From assembly GCF_014649035.1 (NCBI RefSeq), contig NZ_BMSG01000005.1:124001-188000 (forward strand): DNA of 64,000 nt, in the 5' to 3' direction. Position numbers and translations under genes: made by a program. The notes below the pieces were generated by a model that saw only the letters and a list, made by a program, of their open reading frames with translations, ran no database searches and had not been told where the DNA came from. The DNA is from Streptomyces sindenensis (lineage in GTDB: Bacteria > Actinomycetota > Actinomycetes > Streptomycetales > Streptomycetaceae). This document shows positions 14,829-22,970 of this stretch, in pieces (position 1 is the first letter of the stretch; each line of letters opens with the position of its first letter).

Positions 14829-16109
14829 TCAGCGGGCGGGGGGTTCCCTGAAGTCGGTGGGCTCCCTCGTCTCCCTGGGTTCTCCGGTCTCTCTCGTCTC
14901 CCTGGCTTCTCTCGTCTCCCTGGCTTCTCTGGTTTCCCTGGCTTCTCTGGTCTCCCTGGGTTCCTTCGCGTCCTTGGGCTCCTTCTCCCAGGTCGCGTGC
15001 AGCCGGGACTTCACGTCGTCGGGCGGCAGGAAGCGGGACCAGCGCTCGGGGAACTCGGAGGGCATGTACGCCGGACCGTCGTCCTCGTCGTCATCGTCGT
15101 CCGTGCCGTCGTAGGCGGCCGAGCGGGTGCGGGCGACGAACTCGGCGGCCTGCGCGGCCCGGACGCGTTCCGTGGCCTCGCGGGCGGCGGCCGTGGCGAG
15201 CGAGGGCCACACCCGGTCGATGGCCGCGTTGACCGCGGCGCCGACCAGGACCGCGAAGGCGGAGATGCCGATCCACAGCAGGACGGCGATCGGCGCCGCC
15301 AGGGAGCCGTAGATGGTCGGGCCCTCGACCGTGTTGGTCAGATAGATCCGGAGCAGGAAGCTGCCGAGGACCCACATGCCGAGGGCCACCAGCGCCCCGG
15401 GAACGTCCTCGATCCAGGGCGAGCGGACCGGCACGGACACGTGGTAGAGCGTCGTGAGGAACGCGATGGTCAGCAGTATCACGAGCGGCCAGTACAGGAC
15501 GGCTATGACCTCCGTGCCCCAGGGCACGAACTCGACCACCCGGTCCGGGCCGACGACCAGCAGCGGCAGCACCACCGCGCCGAGCAGCAGGGCGACGACG
15601 TACAGCAGGAAGGCGAGCAGCCGGGTCTTGACGATGCCGCGGTGGCCGTCGAGGCCGTACATGACGGTGATGGTGTCGATGAAGACGTTCACCGCGCGGG
15701 AGCCGGACCACAGGGCGATGGCGAAGCCGATGGAGATGACGTCGGGGCGGGCCCCGGTCGTGACGTCGGCGAGCAGCGGTTTGGCGAAGTCGTTGACCCC
15801 GCGCTCGGACAGCACCGTCTCGGCGGCGGAGAGGATGTTGCGCTCGATGGAGGCGACCGTCGTGGTGGTCGTCCACTCGTCGACGTAACCGAGCAGTCCG
15901 ATCATGCCGAGCAGCAGGGGAGGCAGCGAGAGCAGGGTGAAGAACGCCGCCTCGGCCGCGAGGCCCAGAATGCGGTATTCGATGCACGAGTTGACGGTGT
16001 CCTTGAGCAAGTGCCACGCCATCCGTCGTTTGGAGACGTTGCGGTAGAGCACTTGCGCCCGGTGGAGCCGGCCCAGTGGCCGTTCGGGTGTTTCCTTTGC
16101 TGCCTGCAC
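14829..16109 (-). CDS. YihY/BrkB-family membrane protein
   Basis: 426-residue integral membrane protein with about six transmembrane segments between residues 50 and 315 (for example AAFFTLLSLPPLLLGMIGLL, LLAFLLYVVALLLGAVVLPL, APIAVLLWIGISAFAVLVGA). The family (once wrongly called ribonuclease BN) has no settled function. After the membrane domain come a run of acidic residues (TDDDDDEDD) and an unusual tail of about 35 residues built from repeats of ETREAR. The N-terminus MQAAKETPERPLGRLHRAQV begins 17 bases from the divergent acyl-CoA dehydrogenase gene. Confidence 0.88.
   Translation of the reverse strand: MQAAKETPERPLGRLHRAQVLYRNVSKRRMAWHLLKDTVNSCIEYRILGLAAEAAFFTLLSLPPLLLGMIGLLGYVDEWTTTTTVASIERNILSAAETVLSERGVNDFAKPLLADVTTGARPDVISIGFAIALWSGSRAVNVFIDTITVMYGLDGHRGIVKTRLLAFLLYVVALLLGAVVLPLLVVGPDRVVEFVPWGTEVIAVLYWPLVILLTIAFLTTLYHVSVPVRSPWIEDVPGALVALGMWVLGSFLLRIYLTNTVEGPTIYGSLAAPIAVLLWIGISAFAVLVGAAVNAAIDRVWPSLATAAAREATERVRAAQAAEFVARTRSAAYDGTDDDDDEDDGPAYMPSEFPERWSRFLPPDDVKSRLHATWEKEPKDAKEPRETREARETREARETREARETRETGEPRETREPTDFREPPAR
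14862..14965 (-). repeat. Degenerate 18-bp tandem repeats (ETREAR) at the 3' end of the YihY gene
   Basis: CT-rich tandem repeats on the plus strand (CTTCTCTCGTCTCCCTGG and variants) that encode the charged tail of the YihY-family protein. Such tracts often vary in copy number between strains. Confidence 0.75.
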
Positions 16110-16126
16110 CTCCTTACCGTATCGGC

Positions 16127-17764
16127 ATGGCAGCCACCACCCACACCGTGACCAATCAGGTTCCGCCGCTGGTCGGCCACGACGTCTTCGCCACCGACCG
16201 GGTTCTGTCGGAGGCCGTCGAGCGGCACGTCGAGCCCGGCGTCCTGCCCGTGGCGCTGGAGGAGCTCGGCGAGCTCGGCCGGTCCGCGGGCTCCGCCCAG
16301 GCCCAGGAGTGGGGTGTGCAGGCGAACGCCCATCCGCCCGTTCTGCTGACCCATGACCGTTATGGGCATCGTGTCGACGAGGTGGAGTTCCATCCGGCCT
16401 GGCACCGGTTGCTGGGGCATGCCGTCTCCGCCGGGCTGACCGACGCCTGGGGACGGCCGGCCGGTCATGTCCGGCGTGCGGCCGGATTCCTGGTGTGGAC
16501 GCAGGCCGAGGCGGGGCACGGCTGCCCGCTGTCGATGACGCATGCCGCGGTGCCCGCGCTGCGCACCGATCCGGCGCTGGCCGCGGAGTGGGAGCCGCTG
16601 CTCACCTCGCACACGTACGTCGAGGGGCTGCGAGACCCGCGCGAGAAGGCCGGGGTGCTCTTCGGGATGGGCATGACGGAGAAGCAGGGCGGCAGCGACG
16701 TGCGGTCCAACACGACCCGGGCCGAGCCGCTGTCCGGCGAGGGCGCGTATCTGCTCACCGGGCACAAGTGGTTCTGCTCGGCGCCGATGTCGGACGGCTT
16801 CCTGGTGCTGGCGCAGGCGCCGGGCGGGCTGAGCTGTTTCCTGGTGCCGCGGGTGCTCCCGGACGGCACGCGCAACGTGTTCCTGATCCAGCGGCTGAAG
16901 GACAAACTGGGCAACCGGTCCAACGCGTCCGCCGAGGTCGAGTTCGACGGGACGTGGGCCCGCCTCGTCGGTGAGGAGGGGCGCGGGGTGCGCACCATCA
17001 TCGAGATGGTGGCGGCCACCCGGCTGGACTGCGTGGTGGGTTCGGCGGGGCTGATGCGGCAGGCGGTGGCGCAGGCGGTCCACCACAGCGCGTACCGGGA
17101 CGCGTTCGGCGGGCCGCTGATCGACAAGCCGCTGATGCGCAACGTCCTGGCGGATCTGGCGCTGGAGTCGGAGGCGGCGACCGTGCTGGCGATGCGGCTG
17201 GCGGCGGCGTACGACGCGGACACCGAGGCGGAGCGGGCCTTCCTGCGGCTCGCCCTGCCCGTCGCGAAGTTCTGGGTCACCAAGCGCTGCACCGCCGTGG
17301 TGGGCGAGGCGCTGGAGTGCCTGGGCGGCAACGGGTACGTGGAGGAGTCGGGGATGCCCCGGCTGCTGCGGGAGGCCCCGCTCAACTCGATCTGGGAGGG
17401 CTCGGGGAACGTCCAGGCGCTGGATGTGCTGCGGGTGCTCCAGCGGGAGCCGCGGGCGCTGGACGCGTTCCTGCGGGAGGTCGGGAAGGCGCGGGGGGCG
17501 GATCACCGGCTGGACGCGGCCATCAAGGGGCTGCTGACGGAGCTGGCCGATCTGGACGGTGTCGAGGGGCGGGCGCGGCGGCTGGTGGAGCGGTTCGCGC
17601 TGGTGCTCCAGGGGGCGCTGCTGGTGCGCTGGGCTCCGCCGGAGGTGGCCGACGCGTTCTGTGCCGCGCGGCTCGGCGGGGACGGGGGCGCGGTGTTCGG
17701 GACGCTGCCGCACAGCCTGGATCTGGCCTCGGTGGTGGCACGGGCCCGGCCGTCCGGGGCGTAG
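16127..17764 (+). CDS. Acyl-CoA dehydrogenase, AidB-like
   Basis: 545-residue flavoprotein of the acyl-CoA dehydrogenase family, longer than the usual 380-400 and matching the AidB-like branch: FLVWTQAEAGHGCPLSMTHA, FGMGMTEKQGGSDVRSNTTR, GHKWFCSAPMSDGFLVLAQA, ATRLDCVVGSAGLMRQ, ECLGGNGYVEESGMPRLLRE and APLNSIWEGSGNVQALDVLR. AidB of E. coli is linked to alkylation response; other members may act on isovaleryl-type substrates. ATG at 16127. A hairpin at 17780-17815 ends the unit. Confidence 0.9.
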   Translation: MAATTHTVTNQVPPLVGHDVFATDRVLSEAVERHVEPGVLPVALEELGELGRSAGSAQAQEWGVQANAHPPVLLTHDRYGHRVDEVEFHPAWHRLLGHAVSAGLTDAWGRPAGHVRRAAGFLVWTQAEAGHGCPLSMTHAAVPALRTDPALAAEWEPLLTSHTYVEGLRDPREKAGVLFGMGMTEKQGGSDVRSNTTRAEPLSGEGAYLLTGHKWFCSAPMSDGFLVLAQAPGGLSCFLVPRVLPDGTRNVFLIQRLKDKLGNRSNASAEVEFDGTWARLVGEEGRGVRTIIEMVAATRLDCVVGSAGLMRQAVAQAVHHSAYRDAFGGPLIDKPLMRNVLADLALESEAATVLAMRLAAAYDADTEAERAFLRLALPVAKFWVTKRCTAVVGEALECLGGNGYVEESGMPRLLREAPLNSIWEGSGNVQALDVLRVLQREPRALDAFLREVGKARGADHRLDAAIKGLLTELADLDGVEGRARRLVERFALVLQGALLVRWAPPEVADAFCAARLGGDGGAVFGTLPHSLDLASVVARARPSGA

Positions 17765-17779
17765 CGGCCCGGAAGCGAC

Positions 17780-17815
17780 GGAGGGTGGTGCTGCGCCGAC
17801 ACGGCACCACCCTCC
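17780..17815 (+). terminator. Terminator after acyl-CoA dehydrogenase gene
   Basis: Perfect 11-bp stem (17780-17790 with 17805-17815) with a 14-base loop, 15 bases after the stop. Confidence 0.7.
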
Positions 17816-17899
17816 ATGCTCATGCGACACCGCACGACCGGGAACCCCGGCGCCCAGTGTCTCTGCCACTCTTGTACGGACCCGCAGGGCATCGCCAGA

Positions 17900-17918
17900 G
17901 TTGCAAAGGGTTGCAACC
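17900..17918 (+). promoter_or_regulatory. Candidate operator upstream of GAF-domain regulator
   Basis: Two copies of GTTGCAA exactly ten bases apart (17900 and 17910); the second lies in the perfect palindrome GGTTGCAACC. The site is about 90 bases before the regulator gene and may be its own binding site. Confidence 0.4.
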
Positions 17919-18006
17919 ATTGTGTGGACTGCTCGGTGGCCCGGCGGGGTGACCGGCAGGATGTACCGGGCCGGGGGCCGGGAAGCGTTCGGGGGGAACG
18001 GGGACC

Positions 18007-19305
18007 ATGACGGAGACAGGTTCGGCGGGGGTGCTGCGGGTGACGGGCCAGGGGGCGGGCCGCCAGGCCACCCGGTTGCTCCATCGGGCGCGGGAGGCCC
18101 GGCTGACGGGCGAGCCGTCCCGCGTCGCGCCCCGGGCGGAGATCGACGCCTCCTGGGACCGGGTGGTGCGCAGCGGTGTCGATCCCGACCAGTCGCCGGA
18201 GAGCGACCTGCTGGAGGCGGACGAGATCGAGCACCGGCGGCGCAGCACGGCGCTCGGCGAGCTGATGCCGTTGCTGCGGGCGGGGCTGGCCTCGATCGCG
18301 GACGCCGCGCAGCAGATCATGGTGGTGACCGACACCGAGGGCCGGGTGCTGTGGCGGCAGGGCAACACGGGGGTGCTGCGCCGGGCCCACGACATCTGCC
18401 TGGAGGAAGGGGCGGCCTGGGCCGAGGCGGCGACCGGGACGAACGCGATCGGGACGGCGCTGGCCGCCCGGGTCCCCATCCAGGTGCACTCCGCCGAGCA
18501 CTTCATCCGGGCGCTGCACGGCTGGACCTGTGCGGCAGCCCCGGTGCGGGATCCGCGCGACGGGCAGCTGATCGGGATCGTCGACATCAGCGGGCCCGCG
18601 TCCACGTTCCATCCGGCGACGCTGGCCCTGGTCGACTCGGTGGCGCGGCTCGCCGAGGGCGAGATCCGCAACCGGCACCTGGCGGAGATCGAGCGGCTGC
18701 GCGCGGTGGCCGCGCCGATCCTGTGCCGGATCGGCGGGCGGGCGCTGGCGGTGGACGCGCACGGGCGGCTGGCGGCGGTGACCGGTATGCCTCCGGTGGA
18801 CCGGCTGCCGCTGCCGAAGTCGCTGCGGCCGGGTCCGGTGTGGCTGCCCTCGCTCGGCATGTGCCGGGTCGAGCCGCTGCCGGGCGGCTGGCTGGTGCAG
18901 GTGGACGAGGCGGGGACGGCGCCCGGGGCGCCGCGCCGGGTGGTGCTGGACCTGAGCCGGCCCCGGGGGCTCGCCGTGCATGTGACGGGGCCGCTGGGGA
19001 GCGTGAAGCAGCGGCTCTCGCCGCGCCACGCCGAGCTGCTGTACGCGCTGGCGGTGCACCGGCAGGGGCGGACGGCCTCGGAGCTGGCGCGGGACATCTT
19101 CGGGGACGCGACCCGGACGGTGACGGTCCGGGCCGAGATCTCCCGGCTGCGGCGCCATCTCGCGGAGGTCCTGGCCCACCGCCCGTACCGCTTCGGGGAC
19201 GGGGTGGAGGTGGAGGTGATCCGTCCGGAGCACGGCGCGGATCTGCTGCCGCACTCCCGGGCGCCGGTGGTGGCGGAAGCCCGCACGGCGGCCCGGGCCA
19301 CCTGA
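18007..19305 (+). CDS. GAF-domain transcriptional regulator (AcoR-like N-terminus)
   Basis: 432 residues. The N-terminal part resembles the sensory half of AcoR-type activators: RAEIDASWDRVVRSGVDPDQ, then a GAF domain at about 100-220 (QQIMVVTDTEGRVLWRQGNT, TGTNAIGTALAARVPIQVHS, AEHFIRALHGWTCAAAPV). There is no sigma-54 AAA+ module, as expected in actinobacteria. The C-terminal 100 residues carry a winged-helix-like segment (LSPRHAELLYALAVHRQGRT, TVRAEISRLRRHLAEVL). Homologues are often next to aldehyde/alcohol dehydrogenase genes; none is adjacent here, so the target is unclear. Confidence 0.85.
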   Translation: MTETGSAGVLRVTGQGAGRQATRLLHRAREARLTGEPSRVAPRAEIDASWDRVVRSGVDPDQSPESDLLEADEIEHRRRSTALGELMPLLRAGLASIADAAQQIMVVTDTEGRVLWRQGNTGVLRRAHDICLEEGAAWAEAATGTNAIGTALAARVPIQVHSAEHFIRALHGWTCAAAPVRDPRDGQLIGIVDISGPASTFHPATLALVDSVARLAEGEIRNRHLAEIERLRAVAAPILCRIGGRALAVDAHGRLAAVTGMPPVDRLPLPKSLRPGPVWLPSLGMCRVEPLPGGWLVQVDEAGTAPGAPRRVVLDLSRPRGLAVHVTGPLGSVKQRLSPRHAELLYALAVHRQGRTASELARDIFGDATRTVTVRAEISRLRRHLAEVLAHRPYRFGDGVEVEVIRPEHGADLLPHSRAPVVAEARTAARAT

Positions 19306-19352
19306 GGGGGGCGCTGTGCGCCGCTGTGCGCCTCCATGGTTTTCTGGCCGTC

Positions 19353-19949
19353 ATGAGCGACATCCCGCAGCCCGCAGCGCCGACCACCGAGGTGACCGTC
19401 TGGTCCCTGGAGCAGACCTCGCCCGCCGATCTCCGCCCGGCGCGCGCACCGGAGGGTGATGTCCGCGTCGTGCGGTCCGAGGTGGTGCTGCCGGAGTTCA
19501 GCCGGTTCCTCTACACGGCGGTGGGCGGCGACATCCGGTGGACCGACCGGCTGGGCATGACGTACGCCCAGTGGGAGGAGGCCCTGCGGCGGCCCGGCGC
19601 GGAGACGTGGGTGGCGTACGAGAACGGGACGCCCGCGGGGTACGTCGAGCTGGACCCGCAGGACGACGGCGTGGTCGAGATCATGTACTTCGGGCTGATC
19701 CCCGCGTTCCGGGGGCGGCGGATCGGCGGTCACCTCCTGTCGTACGGGGTGGCGCGCGCCTGGGACCTGGCGGAGCGCTGGCCGGAGCGGCCGGCGACGC
19801 GGCGGGTGTGGCTGCACACCTGCTCCAAGGACGGGCCGCACGCGATGGACAACTACCTGCGGCGCGGCTTCCGGCTCTTCGCCACGAAGACCGAGGTGGA
19901 GCCGGAGGTGGCGACGCCCGGCCCGTGGCCCGGGGCGTACGCCTCCTGA
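19353..19949 (+). CDS. GNAT-family N-acetyltransferase
   Basis: 198 residues. The GNAT acetyl-CoA-binding region is visible as VEIMYFGLIPAFRGRRIGGH (motif A with RGRRIGG) followed by LLSYGVARAW, and motif B as MDNYLRRGFRLFATKTEVE. The substrate is unknown. ATG at 19353. It stands alone between the GAF regulator and the sulfur operon and is closed by the strong hairpin 19964-20000. Confidence 0.88.
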   Translation: MSDIPQPAAPTTEVTVWSLEQTSPADLRPARAPEGDVRVVRSEVVLPEFSRFLYTAVGGDIRWTDRLGMTYAQWEEALRRPGAETWVAYENGTPAGYVELDPQDDGVVEIMYFGLIPAFRGRRIGGHLLSYGVARAWDLAERWPERPATRRVWLHTCSKDGPHAMDNYLRRGFRLFATKTEVEPEVATPGPWPGAYAS

Positions 19950-19963
19950 CCGTCGGTGTTCCC

Positions 19964-20000
19964 GCAGAGGGGGCGGTGGAGTGGCCACCGCCCCCTCTGC
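19964..20000 (+). terminator. Strong hairpin terminator after GNAT gene
   Basis: Perfect 16-bp stem (19964-19979 with 19985-20000), five-base loop, insulating the sulfur operon from upstream transcription. Confidence 0.8.
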
Positions 20001-20106
20001 GCGTCCCCTCTTCGGGTCTTCGGGCCCTGCGCAGGCGATTTGTCCCCATTGGCGATGTCGCAGCCCGTGACGGGCGCCACACGGTCCCACTCTTCGAGAC
20101 TCAGCC

Positions 20107-20131
20107 GTCCACATAGCGGATACTGGTGGAC
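20107..20131 (+). promoter_or_regulatory. Candidate promoter/operator of the sulfur operon
   Basis: Inverted repeat GTCCAC-N13-GTGGAC. Inside it, GATACT (20119-20124) is a good -10 candidate that would place transcription start about 30 bases before the leader peptide ATG. No clear -35 element is seen. Confidence 0.35.
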
Positions 20132-20162
20132 TGCCCCGAGATGCCCGTGACACGCTTCCGTC

Positions 20163-20246
20163 ATGTCTGGAACTGGAATTGCCTTGGTGAGTCGACGCCA
20201 CGTCGACCTCGGCCGCATGTCCAGCGCCATCTGTCCGGTGAGCTGA
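20163..20246 (+). CDS. Leader peptide of the sulfur assimilation operon (27 aa)
   Basis: Encodes MSGTGIALVSRRHVDLGRMS followed by SAICPVS and stop. The SRRHVDLxRxSSAxC pattern with one cysteine near the end is that of short 'putative leader peptides' found before cysteine/sulfur genes in many Streptomyces. It lies 114 bases before the sulfite reductase gene, ahead of the whole operon. A role in sensing cysteinyl-tRNA supply by attenuation or translational coupling is an attractive inference. I found no obvious terminator/antiterminator pair between 20247 and 20360 by eye. Confidence 0.8.
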   Translation: MSGTGIALVSRRHVDLGRMSSAICPVS

Positions 20247-20360
20247 GAGCCCCAGCACCGCCGCTTTTCTCTTCCCTCTGAACCGCCTGCGCACCGCCGC
20301 GCCTCAGCGCGAGTGTGCTGCTCAGAGCCGCCCTCCCGCAGTCCCGAAGGACGTATTGTC

Positions 20361-22058
20361 ATGGCCGCCACCCCGGAACAGCCTGCGACCGCCACGCCCC
20401 GCCGCAAGGCCGGACGCCACCGTGGCGAGGGTCAGTGGGCCGTGGGCCACCACACCCCCCTCAACGGGAACGAGCAGTTCAAGAAGGACGACGACGGTCT
20501 CAACGTACGGACACGTATTGAGACGATCTACTCCAAGCGCGGCTTCGACTCCATCGACCCGAACGACCTGCGCGGGCGGATGCGCTGGTGGGGGCTGTAC
20601 ACCCAGCGCAAGCCCGGCATCGACGGCGGCAAGACGGCCGTGCTGGAGCCGGAGGAGCTGGACGACGAGTACTTCATGCTGCGGGTCCGGATCGACGGCG
20701 GCCGACTGACCACGCGGCAGCTGCGGGTGGTCGGAGAGATCTCGCAGGAGTTCGCACGCGGGACCGCCGACCTCACCGACCGGCAGAACGTGCAGTACCA
20801 CTGGATCCGCATCGAGGACGTGCCGGAGATCTGGCGGCGGCTCGAAGAGGTGGGCCTGTCCACCACCGAGGCCTGCGGTGACACGCCCCGCGTGATCCTC
20901 GGCTCGCCCGTCGCGGGCGTCGCGGAGAACGAGATCATCGACGGCACCCCCGCCATCGACGAGATCCAGCGGCGGTTCATCGGCAACCCCGACTTCTCCA
21001 ACCTGCCCCGCAAGTTCAAGACGGCGATCTCCGGCTCCCCGCACCTCGACGTGGCGCACGAGATCAACGACGTCGCGTTCGTCGGCGTGAACCACCCCGA
21101 GCACGGTCCCGGCTTCGACCTCTGGGTCGGCGGCGGTCTCTCCACCAACCCCAAGCTCGGGGTGCGGCTCGGCGCCTGGGTGCCGCTGGACGAGGTGCCG
21201 GACGTGTACGGCGGCGTCATCGGGATCTTCCGCGACTACGGCTACCGGCGACTGCGCACCCGCGCCCGGCTGAAGTTCCTCGTCGCGGACTGGGGCGCGG
21301 AGAAGTTCCGGCAGATCCTGGAGGACGAGTACCTCCAGCGGAAGCTGGTCGACGGCCCCGCGCCCGAGCAGCCCGCCCAGACCTGGCGCGACCACCTCGG
21401 GGTGCACCGGCAGAAGGACGGCCGTTTCTACGTCGGCTTCGCCGCGCGGGTGGGCCGGGTCGACGGCTCCACGCTCACCAAGATCGCCGACCTGGCCGAC
21501 GCCCACGGCTCCGGGCGGGTGCGGACCACCGCCGAGCAGAAGATGATCGTGCTGGACGTGGCCGAGGAGCAGGTGGACTCCCTGGTCGCCGGCCTGGAGG
21601 CGCTGGACCTGAAGGTCACGCCGTCCCCGTTCCGGCGCGGCACGATGGCCTGCACCGGCATCGAGTTCTGCAAGCTGGCCATCGTCGAGACGAAGGCGCG
21701 CGGCGCCGCCCTGATCGACGAACTGGAGCGCCGCATCCCGGAGTTCGACCACCCGATCACCATCAACATCAACGGATGCCCGAACGCCTGCGCCCGGATC
21801 CAGGTCGCGGACATCGGTCTCAAGGGCCAGCTGATGCTGGACGAGAACGGCGAGCAGGTCGAGGGCTACCAGGTGCACCTGGGCGGAGCGCTGGGCCTGG
21901 AGGCCGGGTTCGGCCGCAAGGTCCGCGGCCTGAAGGTCACCTCGGCCGAACTGCCGGACTACGTCGAGCGGGTGCTCGGCCGGTTCCAGGAGGAGCGCGA
22001 GGACGGCGAGCGCTTCGCGGCCTGGGCGGCGCGCGCCAGTGCGGAGTCGCTGTCATGA
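20361..22058 (+). CDS. sir: Sulfite reductase (ferredoxin), siroheme and [4Fe-4S]
   Basis: 565 residues. Reduces sulfite to sulfide with six electrons from ferredoxin. The siroheme/Fe-S ligands are Cys431 and Cys437 (ACTGIEFCKLA) and Cys473 and Cys477 (NGCPNACAR). Tyr80 (RWWGLYTQR) and Cys172 (TEACGDTPR) are spaced 92 apart, exactly as Tyr69 and Cys161 of the M. tuberculosis enzyme, which form a covalent Tyr-Cys bond near siroheme. This supports sulfite over nitrite as substrate. ATG at 20361 with GAAGGA upstream. First large gene of the operon; its stop overlaps the next start (ATGA). Often annotated cysI, sirA or nirA. Confidence 0.95.
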   Translation: MAATPEQPATATPRRKAGRHRGEGQWAVGHHTPLNGNEQFKKDDDGLNVRTRIETIYSKRGFDSIDPNDLRGRMRWWGLYTQRKPGIDGGKTAVLEPEELDDEYFMLRVRIDGGRLTTRQLRVVGEISQEFARGTADLTDRQNVQYHWIRIEDVPEIWRRLEEVGLSTTEACGDTPRVILGSPVAGVAENEIIDGTPAIDEIQRRFIGNPDFSNLPRKFKTAISGSPHLDVAHEINDVAFVGVNHPEHGPGFDLWVGGGLSTNPKLGVRLGAWVPLDEVPDVYGGVIGIFRDYGYRRLRTRARLKFLVADWGAEKFRQILEDEYLQRKLVDGPAPEQPAQTWRDHLGVHRQKDGRFYVGFAARVGRVDGSTLTKIADLADAHGSGRVRTTAEQKMIVLDVAEEQVDSLVAGLEALDLKVTPSPFRRGTMACTGIEFCKLAIVETKARGAALIDELERRIPEFDHPITININGCPNACARIQVADIGLKGQLMLDENGEQVEGYQVHLGGALGLEAGFGRKVRGLKVTSAELPDYVERVLGRFQEEREDGERFAAWAARASAESLS

Positions 22059-22234
22059 GCGAACGAGCCGCCCCGTTCTACTGCCCGTACTGCGGCGACG
22101 AGGACCTGCGCCCCAACGAGACCGGTCACGGCGCCTGGGAATGTGCTTCCTGCAACCGTGCGTTTCAGCTGAAGTTCCTGGGGCTGCTGACCCGGGGCGT
22201 GCAGCGCAACGACGGTGAAGGGGACGCGATATGA
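22055..22234 (+). CDS. Small zinc-ribbon/rubredoxin-like protein of the sulfur operon
   Basis: 59 residues with two CxxC pairs (FYCPYCGDEDL and WECASCNRAF) that form a likely zinc ribbon or rubredoxin-type metal site. It is translationally coupled on both sides, with four-base ATGA overlaps to sulfite reductase and to APS reductase. That tight placement argues for a role in the same redox step, perhaps electron transfer or assembly, but no biochemical function is known to me. Confidence 0.85.
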   Translation: MSERAAPFYCPYCGDEDLRPNETGHGAWECASCNRAFQLKFLGLLTRGVQRNDGEGDAI

Positions 22235-22947
22235 CGGACACTCTGCTGAGCGGCGAGCTGACCGACGAGGAGCTCCGGGAGCTCGCCGAGCGGGCCGGAC
22301 GGGAGCTGGAGGACGCCTCCGCCACCGAGATCCTCAAGTGGGCGACCGACACCTTCGGGCCGCGCTTCTGCGTCACCTCCTCGATGGAGGACGCCGTGGT
22401 CGCGCACCTGGCGTCGCGGGTGCTGCCGGGCGTGGACGTGGTCTTCCTGGACACCGGCTACCACTTCCCGGAGACCATCGGGACCCGGGACGCGGTGGCC
22501 GCGGTGATGGACGTCGACGTCATCACGATCACCCCCCGGCAGACGGTCGCCGAGCAGGACGCGGAGTACGGCGAGAAGCTGCACGACCGGGACCCCGACC
22601 TGTGCTGCGCGCTGCGCAAGGTCAAGCCGTTGGAGGACGGTCTGACCGCGTACACCGCGTGGGCGACGGGGCTGCGCCGCGACGAGTCGCCGACCCGGGC
22701 GAACACCCCGGTCGTCGGCTGGGACGCCAAGCGCCGCAAGGTGAAGGTCTCCCCCATCGCCCGCTGGACCCAGGACGACGTGGACGCGTACGTCGCCGAG
22801 CACGGAGTGCTCACCAACCCGCTGCTGATGGACGGTTACGCCTCCGTCGGCTGCGCGCCCTGCACCCGGCGGGTGCTGGAGGGCGAGGACGCACGGGCCG
22901 GCCGCTGGGCCGGGCGCGGCAAGACGGAATGCGGGCTGCACGGCTGA
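22231..22947 (+). CDS. cysH: Adenylyl-sulfate (APS) reductase
   Basis: 238 residues. Reduces APS to sulfite with thioredoxin. The [4Fe-4S]-binding Cys pairs Cys125-Cys126 (DLCCALRK) and Cys208/Cys211 (GCAPCTRR) mark the APS-type enzyme and not the cluster-free PAPS type. The catalytic cysteine is Cys234 in the C-terminal ECGLHG. The PP-loop-like SSMEDAVV region is present. The start overlaps the previous stop by four bases. Presence of APS kinase next door means both APS fates are possible. Confidence 0.95.
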   Translation: MTDTLLSGELTDEELRELAERAGRELEDASATEILKWATDTFGPRFCVTSSMEDAVVAHLASRVLPGVDVVFLDTGYHFPETIGTRDAVAAVMDVDVITITPRQTVAEQDAEYGEKLHDRDPDLCCALRKVKPLEDGLTAYTAWATGLRRDESPTRANTPVVGWDAKRRKVKVSPIARWTQDDVDAYVAEHGVLTNPLLMDGYASVGCAPCTRRVLEGEDARAGRWAGRGKTECGLHG

Positions 22948-22970
22948 TGACGACTGATCAGGAGACTTCG

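Noticed and set aside
14016..16151. 711-codon plus-strand open frame across the AraC and YihY genes
   Set aside because: Antisense shadow; the translated product has low-complexity Gly/Arg/Val composition and no domain.
17816..18010. 64-codon ORF with CLCHSC motif as a cysteine leader peptide
   Set aside because: No ribosome binding site, follows a terminator hairpin directly, and the Cys residues are chance readings; the candidate operator lies inside it.
20247..20360. Classical terminator/antiterminator pair after the sulfur leader peptide
   Set aside because: Only short partial complementarities could be seen by eye; an RNA-folding calculation would be needed before claiming attenuation by alternative hairpins.
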